A stretch of 7,268 nt of DNA from Gammaproteobacteria bacterium (GTDB lineage: Bacteria; Pseudomonadota; Gammaproteobacteria; SZUA-229), in NCBI GenBank assembly GCA_016764035.1, contig JAESSQ010000075.1, positions 1 through 7,268 of the forward strand. The letters run 5' to 3'. This document shows, piece after piece, positions 1-7,040 of the stretch (its first letter is position 1; each line of letters starts with the position of its first letter). The position numbers were made by a program, and so were the translations under genes. The notes beneath the pieces are model-generated. The model was not told the DNA's origin. It worked only from the letters and a program-made list of their open reading frames with translations, and searched no databases.

Positions 1-1605
1 AACATCGAAGACTGGTGTATCTCTCGCCAGATATGGTGGGGGCATCGTATCCCTGCCTGGTATGATGAACTCGGCAATGTCTATGTCGGCTACGATATCG
101 ACGACGTGCGCAAGAAGCACAAATTGCCGGACGACTTTATACTGATGCAGGATGAAGACGTTTTAGATACCTGGTTCTCATCCGCGTTGTGGCCATTTTC
201 GACACTAGGCTGGCCAGAAAAAACCCCTGAACTCGAAAAATATTATCCGACCAACGTACTGGTAACCGGTTTCGATATCATCTTTTTCTGGGTCGCCCGC
301 ATGATTATGTTTGGCCTTAAATTTATGGATGATGTACCTTTTCGCGAAGTTTATGTGCATGGTCTTGTACGCGACAGCGAAGGTCAGAAGATGTCTAAAT
401 CCAAAGGCAATGTGCTCGACCCGATAGACATCATCGATGGCATTGAGCTCGAGGCGCTGGTCGAAAAGCGCACCTCAGCCGTTATGCAACCACATATGAT
501 TGAACGCATCGAAAAGCTGACACGTAAAAATTACCCCGATGGCATTCCAGCTTTCGGCACTGATGCCATGCGTTTCACCTTTGCCTCACTGGCCACCACC
601 GGCCGTGATGTGGTTTTTGCACCTTCGCGTATCGAAGGTTACCGTAACTTCTGTAACAAATTATGGAACGCAACACGTTACGTATTGATGCAAGCGGAAG
701 GAAAAGATACAGGTCTATTAGCTGACGGAAGCGATAATCCCGATGTGGTTTTATCGCTCGCCGACCGTTGGATTATTTCGCGCCTGCAACGTGTCGAAGC
801 GCGCATCGAACAGCACAGTGAGAACTCACGACTAGATTTAATCGCACAAGATCTATACGCCTTTGTCTGGGAAGATTATTGTGACTGGTATCTGGAATTA
901 TCCAAACCCATACTATTTAACGATGCCACGCCAGCAAACGAACAGCGCGGAACTCGACGTACATTAGTGCGCGTTTTGGAAATGCTCCTGCGACTAAACC
1001 ACCCTATTATTCCTTTTATCACCGAGGAGTGTTGGCAGTATGTTGCGCCTCTCGCAGGAAAAACGGGCGACAGCATCATGATTCAGCCCTACCCTGAATC
1101 CGACGCTGACAAGATTGATGAAAAAGCCGAAACAGAACTGGAGTGGGTAAAAACTTTTATCAGTGGCGTACGACGTATTCGTTCCGAGATGGATATTCCA
1201 CCAGGTAAACCTTTGTCGTTGCTGCTACAAAATGCTTCTAATAATGACAAGACACTTTATAACGAAAACCAGGCATTCATCGAAACGCTGGCAAAGCTGG
1301 AACGAAGTCAGTGGCTAAGCGACACCGACGAAGCACCGGAGTCGGCTACCGCATTGGTCGGCGAAATGAAAATTTTAATTCCACTTGCCGGCCTCATCGA
1401 TAAAGACGCTGAACTCGCTCGCCTGGAAAAAGAAATTAACAAGCTGCAGGTCAATATCGATAAGACCACCACCAAGCTGGTAAATAAAAACTTTGTCGAT
1501 AAGGCACCAGCCGCTGTTGTCGAAAAAGAACGCACGCGATTAGCAGAAATGACCAAAGCCATCGAGCAATTTAAAGAGCAGGCCGAGAAAATTAAAGCAC
1601 TGTAA
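1..1605 (+). CDS. valS: Valine--tRNA ligase, C-terminal 534 residues (5' partial)
   Basis: Cytoplasmic class I aminoacyl-tRNA synthetase that charges tRNA-Val and edits mischarged threonine. The reading frame is open from base 1, so the gene begins upstream; family members are about 900-950 residues, so roughly 40% including the HIGH motif and most of the editing domain is missing. In fragment numbering, the WCISRQIWWGHRIPAW block lies at residues 5-20, DTWFSSALWP at 56-65, DIIFFWVARM at 92-101 and the KMSKS ATP-binding loop at 130-134 (nt 388-402). Then come the GTDAMRF block and the anticodon-binding helical domain with NFCNKLWNATR. The last ~70 residues (about 464-534) are Lys/Glu-rich coiled coil, the tRNA-binding arm typical of bacterial ValRS. 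It ends in TAA with no terminator after it, so transcription may run into the next gene. No defects are seen. Confidence 0.98.
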   Translation, partial: NIEDWCISRQIWWGHRIPAWYDELGNVYVGYDIDDVRKKHKLPDDFILMQDEDVLDTWFSSALWPFSTLGWPEKTPELEKYYPTNVLVTGFDIIFFWVARMIMFGLKFMDDVPFREVYVHGLVRDSEGQKMSKSKGNVLDPIDIIDGIELEALVEKRTSAVMQPHMIERIEKLTRKNYPDGIPAFGTDAMRFTFASLATTGRDVVFAPSRIEGYRNFCNKLWNATRYVLMQAEGKDTGLLADGSDNPDVVLSLADRWIISRLQRVEARIEQHSENSRLDLIAQDLYAFVWEDYCDWYLELSKPILFNDATPANEQRGTRRTLVRVLEMLLRLNHPIIPFITEECWQYVAPLAGKTGDSIMIQPYPESDADKIDEKAETELEWVKTFISGVRRIRSEMDIPPGKPLSLLLQNASNNDKTLYNENQAFIETLAKLERSQWLSDTDEAPESATALVGEMKILIPLAGLIDKDAELARLEKEINKLQVNIDKTTTKLVNKNFVDKAPAAVVEKERTRLAEMTKAIEQFKEQAEKIKAL

Positions 1606-1634
1606 GTGTATTTACATTTACAGTTGCTAAACAA

Positions 1635-1640
1635 GGAAGG
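1635..1640 (+). promoter_or_regulatory. Strong Shine-Dalgarno ahead of the leader ORF
   Basis: GGAAGG lies 8 nt before the ATG at 1649. It is the best ribosome binding site in the valS-3' region, yet it serves a 12-codon ORF and lies about 46 nt before the start of the 183-residue gene, too far to initiate that gene directly. This decides the leader-ORF reading. Confidence 0.5.
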
Positions 1641-1648
1641 CTCGCGTT

Positions 1649-1687
1649 ATGCTTTACGAATACTCTAAACCGTTTTCGAAACAATAA
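1649..1687 (+). CDS. Putative 12-residue leader peptide, stop overlapping next start
   Basis: Short ORF encoding MLYEYSKPFSKQ, preceded by GGAAGG at 8-nt spacing. Its TAA (1685-1687) shares an A with the ATG of the next gene (TAATG), the classic layout for termination-reinitiation coupling. The downstream gene has no Shine-Dalgarno of its own, and its frame is closed by a TAA at 1666-1668, so it cannot be extended upstream. I infer that ribosomes may load at the leader and reinitiate at 1687. The peptide has no run of one amino acid that would suggest classical attenuation. It may be chance; conservation in relatives would be needed to treat it as a gene. Confidence 0.4.
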   Translation: MLYEYSKPFSKQ

Positions 1688-2238
1688 TGCCAACACCCGA
1701 AAAAATAGAAAATATTCTACAAACCCACGCCAGCCTGGTATCGGCAGTGGTGCAAACGATACATAACCCAAGCTTTAAACCGCAACTGGATCAGGTATTG
1801 CAGCAGTCCGCTCAAAACGGTTGGCAAACACTGGTCAATGTCATTAATAAGATAGTTGACGGCAGCCGCGACCAATCTCTCCTGGAAGGACTGGATGAAG
1901 AAGATGCTGTCATTGCGAAGAGTATTTTACGCGGCCTGCAAAACCCAGAAACCCTACCAAAAACAGAAAGCAGTGGTGACGCCAGTAAAGCCGCACCCAT
2001 GCTTGCGCAATTAATCAACGAGACAAGTCGTGGTGACCATAACGCACTTGCCATGCTCGGCACCATGGCAGAACAGATGGCCAATGCAGGTGGCGATATG
2101 GCGAATCTTAGCGCCGTTCTCAAAAACATGATCGACGGTGAACGCAGCGTCGATAAACTTTGTTCTCGCATGGGCGAACAGGGTGAATCGTTAATCACAC
2201 AAATACTCAATGAGCTAGCCAAACTCGACACACATTAA
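1687..2238 (+). CDS. Conserved-looking helical protein of unknown function, internally duplicated
   Basis: I do not recognise a named family for this 183-residue protein. It is acidic, Gln/Asn/Leu-rich, predicted by eye to be mostly helical, has no signal peptide or membrane segment, and is probably cytosolic. Residues about 17-84 and 106-177 look like two diverged copies of one module: an AQNG / ANAGG element, then VINKIVDGSRD against VLKNMIDGERS, then a tail resembling IAKSILRGL / ITQILNEL. A linker rich in Pro, Ser, Thr and Lys (about 87-104) joins them. The ATG at 1687 is the only supported start because the same frame is closed at 1666-1668. There is no Shine-Dalgarno, and initiation may depend on the overlapping leader ORF. 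The gene follows valS by 81 nt and precedes the DUF1415 gene by 14 nt, so it probably belongs to the same operon. Codon use resembles its neighbours. Confidence 0.85.
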   Translation: MPTPEKIENILQTHASLVSAVVQTIHNPSFKPQLDQVLQQSAQNGWQTLVNVINKIVDGSRDQSLLEGLDEEDAVIAKSILRGLQNPETLPKTESSGDASKAAPMLAQLINETSRGDHNALAMLGTMAEQMANAGGDMANLSAVLKNMIDGERSVDKLCSRMGEQGESLITQILNELAKLDTH

Positions 2239-2252
2239 TAGCCAACACATCT

Positions 2253-2816
2253 ATGTCAAATTCAGCACAAACGGTTATCAAAAGAACGCAATGCTGGATA
2301 GACAAAATCGTTATCGGTTTAAATCTCTGTCCGTTCGCAAAACCTGCATTTACTAACGGCGGCATCGAATATTATGTTAGCGACAAGCATGACAACAACA
2401 CTCAGCAGCACCTACAACAACTTACCGATTGTTTAAAACAACTTGATAATAACGATTCAATAGAAACCAGCCTGTTAATCTTTACCGTGCACTATAAAAC
2501 GTTTGATGACTATCTCGACTTACTCTATCTGGCGAATCAACTGCTCGAAGAATTAGACTATGTTGGGGTATACCAGATAGCCAGCTTCCACCCAGACTAC
2601 CAATTTGAAAACAGTGCAGTAGATGACGCAGCCAACTTCAGCAACCGCTCGCCTTATCCGATGCTGCACATATTACGAGAAAACAGTATCGAAAAAGCCG
2701 TCGAACATTACGACAACATTGCATCGGTACCCAAAAACAATATTAAAAAGTTGCAAGCAATAGGTCATCAGGAAATGCAAAATCAATTTACAGCACTCTT
2801 CAGGAAAATACCATGA
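2253..2816 (+). CDS. DUF1415 family protein
   Basis: Cytosolic 187-residue protein of the DUF1415 family; its biochemical role is not known to me. Recognised from three family blocks: GLNLCPFAKP at residues 22-31, YQIASFHPDYQF at 107-118, and NRSPYPMLHILRE at 131-143. The invariant-looking Cys26 and His113, Asp115 and His139 are candidate active-site or metal residues, but that is inference. Length is normal for the family and no segment looks membrane-spanning. The start has no clear Shine-Dalgarno and lies 14 nt after the preceding stop, which suggests translational coupling. The 3' end overlaps the DUF1304 gene by 4 nt (ATGA), supporting co-transcription and coupled translation. The family call is firm; the function is open. 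Confidence 0.93.
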   Translation: MSNSAQTVIKRTQCWIDKIVIGLNLCPFAKPAFTNGGIEYYVSDKHDNNTQQHLQQLTDCLKQLDNNDSIETSLLIFTVHYKTFDDYLDLLYLANQLLEELDYVGVYQIASFHPDYQFENSAVDDAANFSNRSPYPMLHILRENSIEKAVEHYDNIASVPKNNIKKLQAIGHQEMQNQFTALFRKIP

Positions 2817-3166
2817 ACATAATAACCACCATCGCCATTAGCATCGTTATCATTCTGCACGTATTATTTTTAATCCTTGAAATGTTTTTATGGAACACAC
2901 CCTATGGTCGAAAGACATTTTCGCTCTCAGAAGAATACGCAAAACAGTCTGCACCACTCGCTGCAAATCAGGGTCTGTACAATGGTTTTTTAGCCGCAGG
3001 TTTATTGTGGGGTTTATTGAGCACAGGCGGTTTCGATGCGCTGGTATTTTTTCTTAGCTGCATCATCATCGCTGGCATCTATGGTGCGATAACTGCGAAA
3101 CGTTCGATACTATGGTTACAAGCCTTCCCTGCCGTCGTTGCTATGGCATTACTATTGTTTACCTAA
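2813..3166 (+). CDS. DUF1304 small integral membrane protein
   Basis: Inner-membrane protein of 117 residues, assigned to DUF1304 from the N-terminal helix ending in LILEMFLW, the short PYGRKTF stretch, and the NQGLYNGFLA block at 52-61. Four hydrophobic segments are visible at about 4-26, 55-70, 74-94 and 98-116, with a polar loop at 28-53 between the first two. Glu23 inside the first helix is a buried charge that may matter for function. The family has no established role that I can name. The start is supported by AGGA at 2802-2805, 7 nt upstream, and by the ATGA overlap with the DUF1415 stop, so the two are almost certainly translated together. Confidence 0.92.
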   Translation: MNIITTIAISIVIILHVLFLILEMFLWNTPYGRKTFSLSEEYAKQSAPLAANQGLYNGFLAAGLLWGLLSTGGFDALVFFLSCIIIAGIYGAITAKRSILWLQAFPAVVAMALLLFT

Positions 3167-3224
3167 TAAAAATGAAGTAACCACTCGATGCCCATAACAT
3201 CATCTTACATATCGGTCACCAAGC

Positions 3225-4217
3225 ATGAAAATTCTAATCAAAGTACTTAGTTCACTTTTCGTTATCACCTCGTTGTGTGCATGCTCAATTTCGAGCGAAC
3301 CAGCGTCAAGCACCACGGATAACAACAAACAGACAGCGAAAAACTTCCCCTATGCATTCGAACAAGTAACAGATAACACATGGGTAATGCATGGTCCACT
3401 GGAACTACCAAACTCGAAAAATAAAGGCTTTATGAACAACCCCGGTCTTGTAATAACATCAGCAGGCTTAGTCGTTATCGACCCGGGTTCTACCATCCAT
3501 ATTGGCAACAATGTATTAGCCGAAATAAAAAAAATAAGCCCGCAAGATATCGTCGCTGTTTTTAATACGCACATTCACGGTGACCACTGGTTGGCTAATC
3601 AGGCAATAAAAAACACTTACCCCAATGTAACAATTTACGGCCATACAGAAATGATCAAATCAGTACACAATGGTGAAGGTGAAAGCTGGCTTAATACCAT
3701 GGAGACACTTACCGAAGGCGCCAGTCAGGGAACGGAGGTAGTCGCACCAAACCACGCAGTTGATAACAGCGATGTGATCAAAGTGGGTGATACAAGCTTT
3801 AAAATACATCACTACGGTATCGCCCATACTACAACCGACATCATGATCGAAGTGGTAGAAAATTCCGTGGTCTTTCTTGGCGACAATGTGTTATCGCAAC
3901 GTATTCCTCGAACCACGGATGGAACGTTTATCGGCAACATATCATCGGTGAACACGCTATTAAAAAGTAACATTAAAACTTATGTACCCGGCCACGGCCC
4001 AACCGGTGACAGAGTCATGGTCGAAGAATATATCAATTATTTAACACTGGTCTATGCGGCAGCTAAAAAAGCCTTTGACGACGACCTCGATAGCAGTGAT
4101 GTACTGGCTATTTCAAAAGAAACAACAATCGTATACAAAGACTGGTATGGCTACGAAGACCTGCTTGGCCCACAGGGTGCGCAGGCATATAGCGAAGTTG
4201 AGGAGGCAGAGTTTTAA
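3225..4217 (+). CDS. Lipoprotein metallo-beta-lactamase-fold hydrolase
   Basis: Exported zinc hydrolase of 330 residues. A basic, hydrophobic signal peptide ends in the lipobox LCAC with the modified cysteine at position 20, so it is probably anchored in the periplasm-facing leaflet of a membrane. The MBL core is complete: the HIHGDHW motif gives His116, His118, Asp120 and His121; the GIAHTTTD block gives His201; GDN gives Asp220; YVPGHGP gives His257. This is a full set for a two-metal site. By eye it resembles the SoxH / quinoprotein-relay type of MBL proteins more than lactonases or glyoxalase II; the substrate is unknown. Resistance to beta-lactams cannot be claimed from the fold. It lies 58 nt after the DUF1304 gene and is the last gene before a terminator. 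No good Shine-Dalgarno precedes the ATG, but the signal peptide fixes the start well. Confidence 0.9.
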   Translation: MKILIKVLSSLFVITSLCACSISSEPASSTTDNNKQTAKNFPYAFEQVTDNTWVMHGPLELPNSKNKGFMNNPGLVITSAGLVVIDPGSTIHIGNNVLAEIKKISPQDIVAVFNTHIHGDHWLANQAIKNTYPNVTIYGHTEMIKSVHNGEGESWLNTMETLTEGASQGTEVVAPNHAVDNSDVIKVGDTSFKIHHYGIAHTTTDIMIEVVENSVVFLGDNVLSQRIPRTTDGTFIGNISSVNTLLKSNIKTYVPGHGPTGDRVMVEEYINYLTLVYAAAKKAFDDDLDSSDVLAISKETTIVYKDWYGYEDLLGPQGAQAYSEVEEAEF

Positions 4218-4238
4218 TCTTTATCGTTCACATACTTA

Positions 4239-4263
4239 CGTTAGGAAGTACCTACGATTTTTT
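4239..4263 (+). terminator. Rho-independent terminator after the MBL gene
   Basis: The arms CGTTAGG (4239-4245) and CCTACG (4251-4256) pair with one bulged T around an AAGTA loop, followed by A and six Ts (4258-4263). It sits 21 nt after the MBL stop, in the gap between two convergent genes. The stem is short but the T-run is well placed. It would end the plus-strand unit that starts at or before valS. Confidence 0.65.
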
Positions 4264-4284
4264 GAAAAGGCTCTATCCTCTTAG

Positions 4285-5160
4285 TTATTTGTTAGCACTT
4301 CGTATATCCATGATTGGCATAACACCTTCTCCCATCATCGTTGATGGTAGTTTACCATCCCAGGCCTGAGCTTCTGTCAACTTTACAATCAAAGGGTTAT
4401 TTTTAAGTGCTTTCGCTTTTGCCTCTATCGCTTCAGCTTCTGCAAGTCCAGTAAGACGTATTGCCTGCGCTTCTGCTTCGGCAATTTTCAATATGCCTTT
4501 TGCTTTTGCATCAGCAGTATTCACTGCTCGCAAGGCTTCTAGGCGTTGTCGTTCCAATTTATGCTCTTCAGCAGCTGCGAGATTTTTTTCAGTTTGTTTG
4601 ATTTCAATAGAACTTATGTATTTTTGAGGTAAAACTATATTCTCAATTTGTATGTTATCTACTACCACAGGAAAACCTTCCATTTCTTCGGCAAGGCGAC
4701 GCTCGATAGCCTGTATCGCTGAGGCTCTATCCTGGATAAGCTGCTCTGCTTCAAACTGAGGTATAGCATCCTTTGTTGCAGACCTAAACCTGGGGTCTAA
4801 AATACGCTGTTCAAATTGGCTCAAACCACCGTATCTCTTAAATAGCTCTAGCGCAGCTTCTTTATTTACCGTCCAGTTTACAGAGACTTCTACAGTAACA
4901 GGCATTTGTTCTTTAGTGCTGGAAGCCATTTTCTCAGCGTTTTTTCTGGTTCTCACCTCAATCATTTCTACAGTTTCAATAAACGGCACTTTGAAATGAA
5001 GACCCGGATTCTCCTGATGCATCGCTTCTCCAAAGCGTTTCACCACACCAACATGCCCTTCAATGACTATAAAATATGAATTTAAAGCAGCTAGTAACAA
5101 AAGTAAAAGTGGGATTCCTTTCATTACATTCGTTGGTGTAAGCATGTCCTTTATGTTCAT
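4285..5160 (-). CDS. Prohibitin/SPFH (Band 7) membrane protein
   Basis: Membrane-anchored scaffold protein of 291 residues in the SPFH superfamily, closest by eye to prohibitins and HflC-like proteins. Such proteins form large rings and in bacteria are linked to membrane organisation and FtsH protease control. One N-terminal membrane helix (about 15-33, with a run of six Leu) is followed by the Band 7 domain: GVVKRFGEAMHQENPGLHFK, then VEVSVNWTV and VVVDNIQIENIVLP. A long Ala/Glu/Lys helix follows, with repeated AEAxA units around residues 200-260 that should form coiled coil. The ATG at 5160 is chosen over one 14 codons upstream (5202) because AGGAAG lies 5 nt before it. No protease partner (NfeD, FtsH, HflK) is adjacent, so it is a stand-alone gene here. 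It looks richer in A/T at third positions than valS or prfC. Confidence 0.9.
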   Translation of the reverse strand: MNIKDMLTPTNVMKGIPLLLLLLAALNSYFIVIEGHVGVVKRFGEAMHQENPGLHFKVPFIETVEMIEVRTRKNAEKMASSTKEQMPVTVEVSVNWTVNKEAALELFKRYGGLSQFEQRILDPRFRSATKDAIPQFEAEQLIQDRASAIQAIERRLAEEMEGFPVVVDNIQIENIVLPQKYISSIEIKQTEKNLAAAEEHKLERQRLEALRAVNTADAKAKGILKIAEAEAQAIRLTGLAEAEAIEAKAKALKNNPLIVKLTEAQAWDGKLPSTMMGEGVMPIMDIRSANK

Positions 5161-5165
5161 TAGTT

Positions 5166-5171
5166 CTTCCT
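5166..5171 (-). promoter_or_regulatory. Shine-Dalgarno that sets the SPFH start
   Basis: On the minus strand AGGAAG is followed by AACTA and then the ATG at 5160. This spacing of 5 nt favours the shorter protein; the alternative ATG at 5202 has no comparable site and would add 14 polar residues before the membrane helix. Confidence 0.75.
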
Positions 5172-5237
5172 GGTTATTGTTTATTAAAATTACAGTTAAC
5201 AAATCATGTCACTGAAATAAGTGCGTCGTATTTTTAT

Positions 5238-5265
5238 TTTATAGAAATTTTTTAACCGTTGTCAT
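5238..5265 (-). promoter_or_regulatory. Candidate sigma-70 promoter for the SPFH gene
   Basis: On the minus strand ATGACA (5265-5260, five of six to TTGACA) is followed by 16 nt and TATAAA (5243-5238, five of six to TATAAT). Transcription would start near 5231, giving a leader of about 70 nt. The -35 hexamer lies wholly inside the left end of the palindromic repeat at 5260-5349. This is a sequence match only; AT-rich DNA yields such matches by chance. Confidence 0.45.
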
Positions 5266-5349
5266 TTCAAACAAATGAAAGCAATATATTCCCGACTGAA
5301 TAATAAATTATTAGGGTATTTTAGATTTCTCCCTTTGGTCGAAATGACA
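5260..5349. repeat. 90-bp imperfect palindrome (REP/MITE-like element)
   Basis: The ends are perfect 9-bp inverted repeats, TGTCATTTC (5260-5268) and GAAATGACA (5341-5349). Inside, the two arms remain partly complementary (C-AAA and GAAA blocks, a CCC against GGG pairing), and the centre is AATAAT-AA-ATTATT (5299-5312), so the whole element could fold as a long interrupted hairpin. The right arm, AGATTTCTCCCTTTGGTCGA followed by AATGAC, is like a dispersed intergenic repeat type that I recall from several bacterial genomes. It encodes nothing and lies between prfC and the SPFH gene. Confidence 0.6.
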
Positions 5350-5376
5350 TTATTAAAATCAATAGGTTCTCATTTA

Positions 5377-5410
5377 GGTATTGTCACACGCAAATACGGT
5401 ATCAAATACG
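5377..5410. repeat. Short direct repeat beside the prfC stop
   Basis: GGTAT and CAAATACG occur twice in the same order: GGTAT (5377-5381), a 9-nt spacer, CAAATACG (5391-5398); then GGTATCAAATACG without a spacer (5398-5410). The two copies share the G at 5398, and the second abuts the stop codon of prfC. It could be a small local duplication; no function is evident. Confidence 0.35.
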
Positions 5411-7009
5411 TCAGGAATAAATACCATGTTCACGTGTAGACAGGAAGTTAATGTCAGACCATTTTTCTATGGTCATGTCCAAGTTAACTCGCGTAGGCGC
5501 GATGTACGCCAAATCACCCGCGTGATCTAATGCCAGATTCGTCGTCTGACGATTTTTAAAACGAGCAAGCTCTTTTTCATCATTACACTCTATCCACCGT
5601 GCAGTAGTTACGTTGACTGCTTCAAAATCACAGTCAACACTGTACTCTGCCAGTAAACGGTATTTAACAACTTCAAACTGTAGAACACCGACGGCACCTA
5701 AAATTAGATCATTATTATGCAGTGGCCGATAAAGCTGGGTGGCACCTTCTTCACATAATTGCATCAAGCCTTTTTGTAGCGCTTTCATTTTTAGTGGGTC
5801 TTTCAATTGTGCGCGGCGGAATAACTCTGGCGCAAAATTGGGTATGCCGGTAAATGCCAGGTCTTCACCCATGGTGAATGTATCTCCGATACGCATAGTT
5901 CCGTGATTATGCAAACCGATAATGTCACCGGTATAAGCTTCTTCAACATGTTCACGATCTGATGCCATAAACGTTACTGCATCAGCGAGTTTTATATCTT
6001 TGCCGAGACGCACGTGTTTTACTTTCATACCTTTTTTGTAGGTACCCGAACAGATACGAACAAAGGCGATACGATCACGATGACCCGGATCCATATTGGC
6101 CTGTATCTTAAAAACAAAACCGGTAAATTTATCTTCTTCCGGTTTTACTTCACGTGTTTGTGTTGCCCGACCTTTGGGTGCAGGGGCGAAATCATTCAAG
6201 GCATCAAGCAATTCTCCGACACCAAAGTTGTTTATGCCTGAGCCAAAAAATACTGGTGTGAGTTCACCTTTTTGATACGCTTCAAGATCAAAAGCATGAC
6301 TCGCGCCTTTAACTAATTCGATTTCTTCACGAACTTCATCGGCCATATGACCTAAAACATCATCCAGCTGAGGGTTATCTAGACCTTTGATAACATCACC
6401 TTGCTGTATCTTTCCGCCATGCGTCGCACTGAAAAACTGCACCGTGTCTGTCGCCAGATTAAATACACCTTTAAAATTCTTGCCCATACCGATCGGCCAG
6501 GTTATCGGTGCACAGTTAATATTTAAGATATCTTCTATCTCATCAAGAATATCGATCGGCTCACGCGCCTCGCGATCCATCTTGTTAACAAAGGTAATAA
6601 TCGGCGTGGTACGCAGACGACACACATCCATCAGTTTAATGGTACGTTCCTCAACGCCTTTTGCGGCATCGATGACCATGAGCGCTGAATCAACCGCAGT
6701 TAGCGTACGATAAGTATCTTCCGAAAAATCGGCGTGACCGGGTGTATCCAGTAAATTAATGATGCAGTCTTTATGCGGAAACTGCACGACGGATGACGTA
6801 ACCGAGATACCACGCTGCTTTTCCAGCTCCATCCAGTCGGATGTGGCATGACGCGCCGACTTCCTGCCTTTTACCGTACCCGCCATTTGAATGGCGCCAC
6901 CAAATAACAGTAACTTTTCTGTCAGTGTAGTTTTACCCGCGTCAGGGTGAGAGATGATAGCAAACGTTCTTCGACGCTTGATTTCATTGAGATAATTGCT
7001 GTCTGCCAT
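5411..7009 (-). CDS. prfC: Peptide chain release factor 3 (RF3)
   Basis: Translational GTPase that removes RF1 and RF2 from the ribosome after peptide release; acts in the cytosol. The 532 residues match the family length (529 in E. coli, from memory). The GTPase motifs are intact: G1 SHPDAGKT at 20-27, G2 region RGISVT at 66-71, G3 DTPGH at 88-92, G4 NKMD at 141-144. Domain II carries GFVFKIQANMDPGHRDR, and domain III carries GAVGVLQFEVVKYRL. The N-terminal YLNEIKRRRTFAIISHP fits the family, so the ATG at 7009 is sound; AGGG lies 10 nt before it and a closer AGG 3 nt before it. The protein ends TREHGIYS, where I would expect it to stop near TREH, a small four-residue extension. It is separated from the upstream gene by a strong hairpin, so it probably has its own promoter. 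No terminator with a T-run follows it. Confidence 0.98.
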   Translation of the reverse strand: MADSNYLNEIKRRRTFAIISHPDAGKTTLTEKLLLFGGAIQMAGTVKGRKSARHATSDWMELEKQRGISVTSSVVQFPHKDCIINLLDTPGHADFSEDTYRTLTAVDSALMVIDAAKGVEERTIKLMDVCRLRTTPIITFVNKMDREAREPIDILDEIEDILNINCAPITWPIGMGKNFKGVFNLATDTVQFFSATHGGKIQQGDVIKGLDNPQLDDVLGHMADEVREEIELVKGASHAFDLEAYQKGELTPVFFGSGINNFGVGELLDALNDFAPAPKGRATQTREVKPEEDKFTGFVFKIQANMDPGHRDRIAFVRICSGTYKKGMKVKHVRLGKDIKLADAVTFMASDREHVEEAYTGDIIGLHNHGTMRIGDTFTMGEDLAFTGIPNFAPELFRRAQLKDPLKMKALQKGLMQLCEEGATQLYRPLHNNDLILGAVGVLQFEVVKYRLLAEYSVDCDFEAVNVTTARWIECNDEKELARFKNRQTTNLALDHAGDLAYIAPTRVNLDMTIEKWSDINFLSTREHGIYS

Positions 7010-7040
7010 ACACCTAAAACCCTAGTTTGCACCCATTAAT

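Noticed and set aside
1606..1648. Possible terminator or promoter after valS
   Set aside because: Only a TTTACATTTACA direct repeat is visible; no stable hairpin with a T-run and no convincing -35/-10 pair.
1308..2231. Antisense ORFs of 108 and 139 residues opposite valS and the following gene
   Set aside because: Ser/Leu-rich translations typical of the reverse complement of real genes; no start signals.
4264..4283. Weak AAGAGG/CCTTTT hairpin as a minus-strand terminator for the SPFH gene
   Set aside because: Only six weak pairs including a wobble, and no T-run follows it on the minus strand.
4054..4284. 76-residue plus-strand ORF overlapping the end of the MBL gene
   Set aside because: It lies mostly inside the MBL coding region in another frame and then reads through the terminator hairpin; no ribosome binding site or recognisable domain.
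5161..5202. Fourteen-codon N-terminal extension of the SPFH protein
   Set aside because: The shorter start at 5160 has AGGAAG at 5 nt and gives the usual short tail before the membrane helix.
6014..6713. Plus-strand ORFs opposite prfC
   Set aside because: Antisense shadows of a clearly conserved gene; no ribosome binding sites or domain signals.
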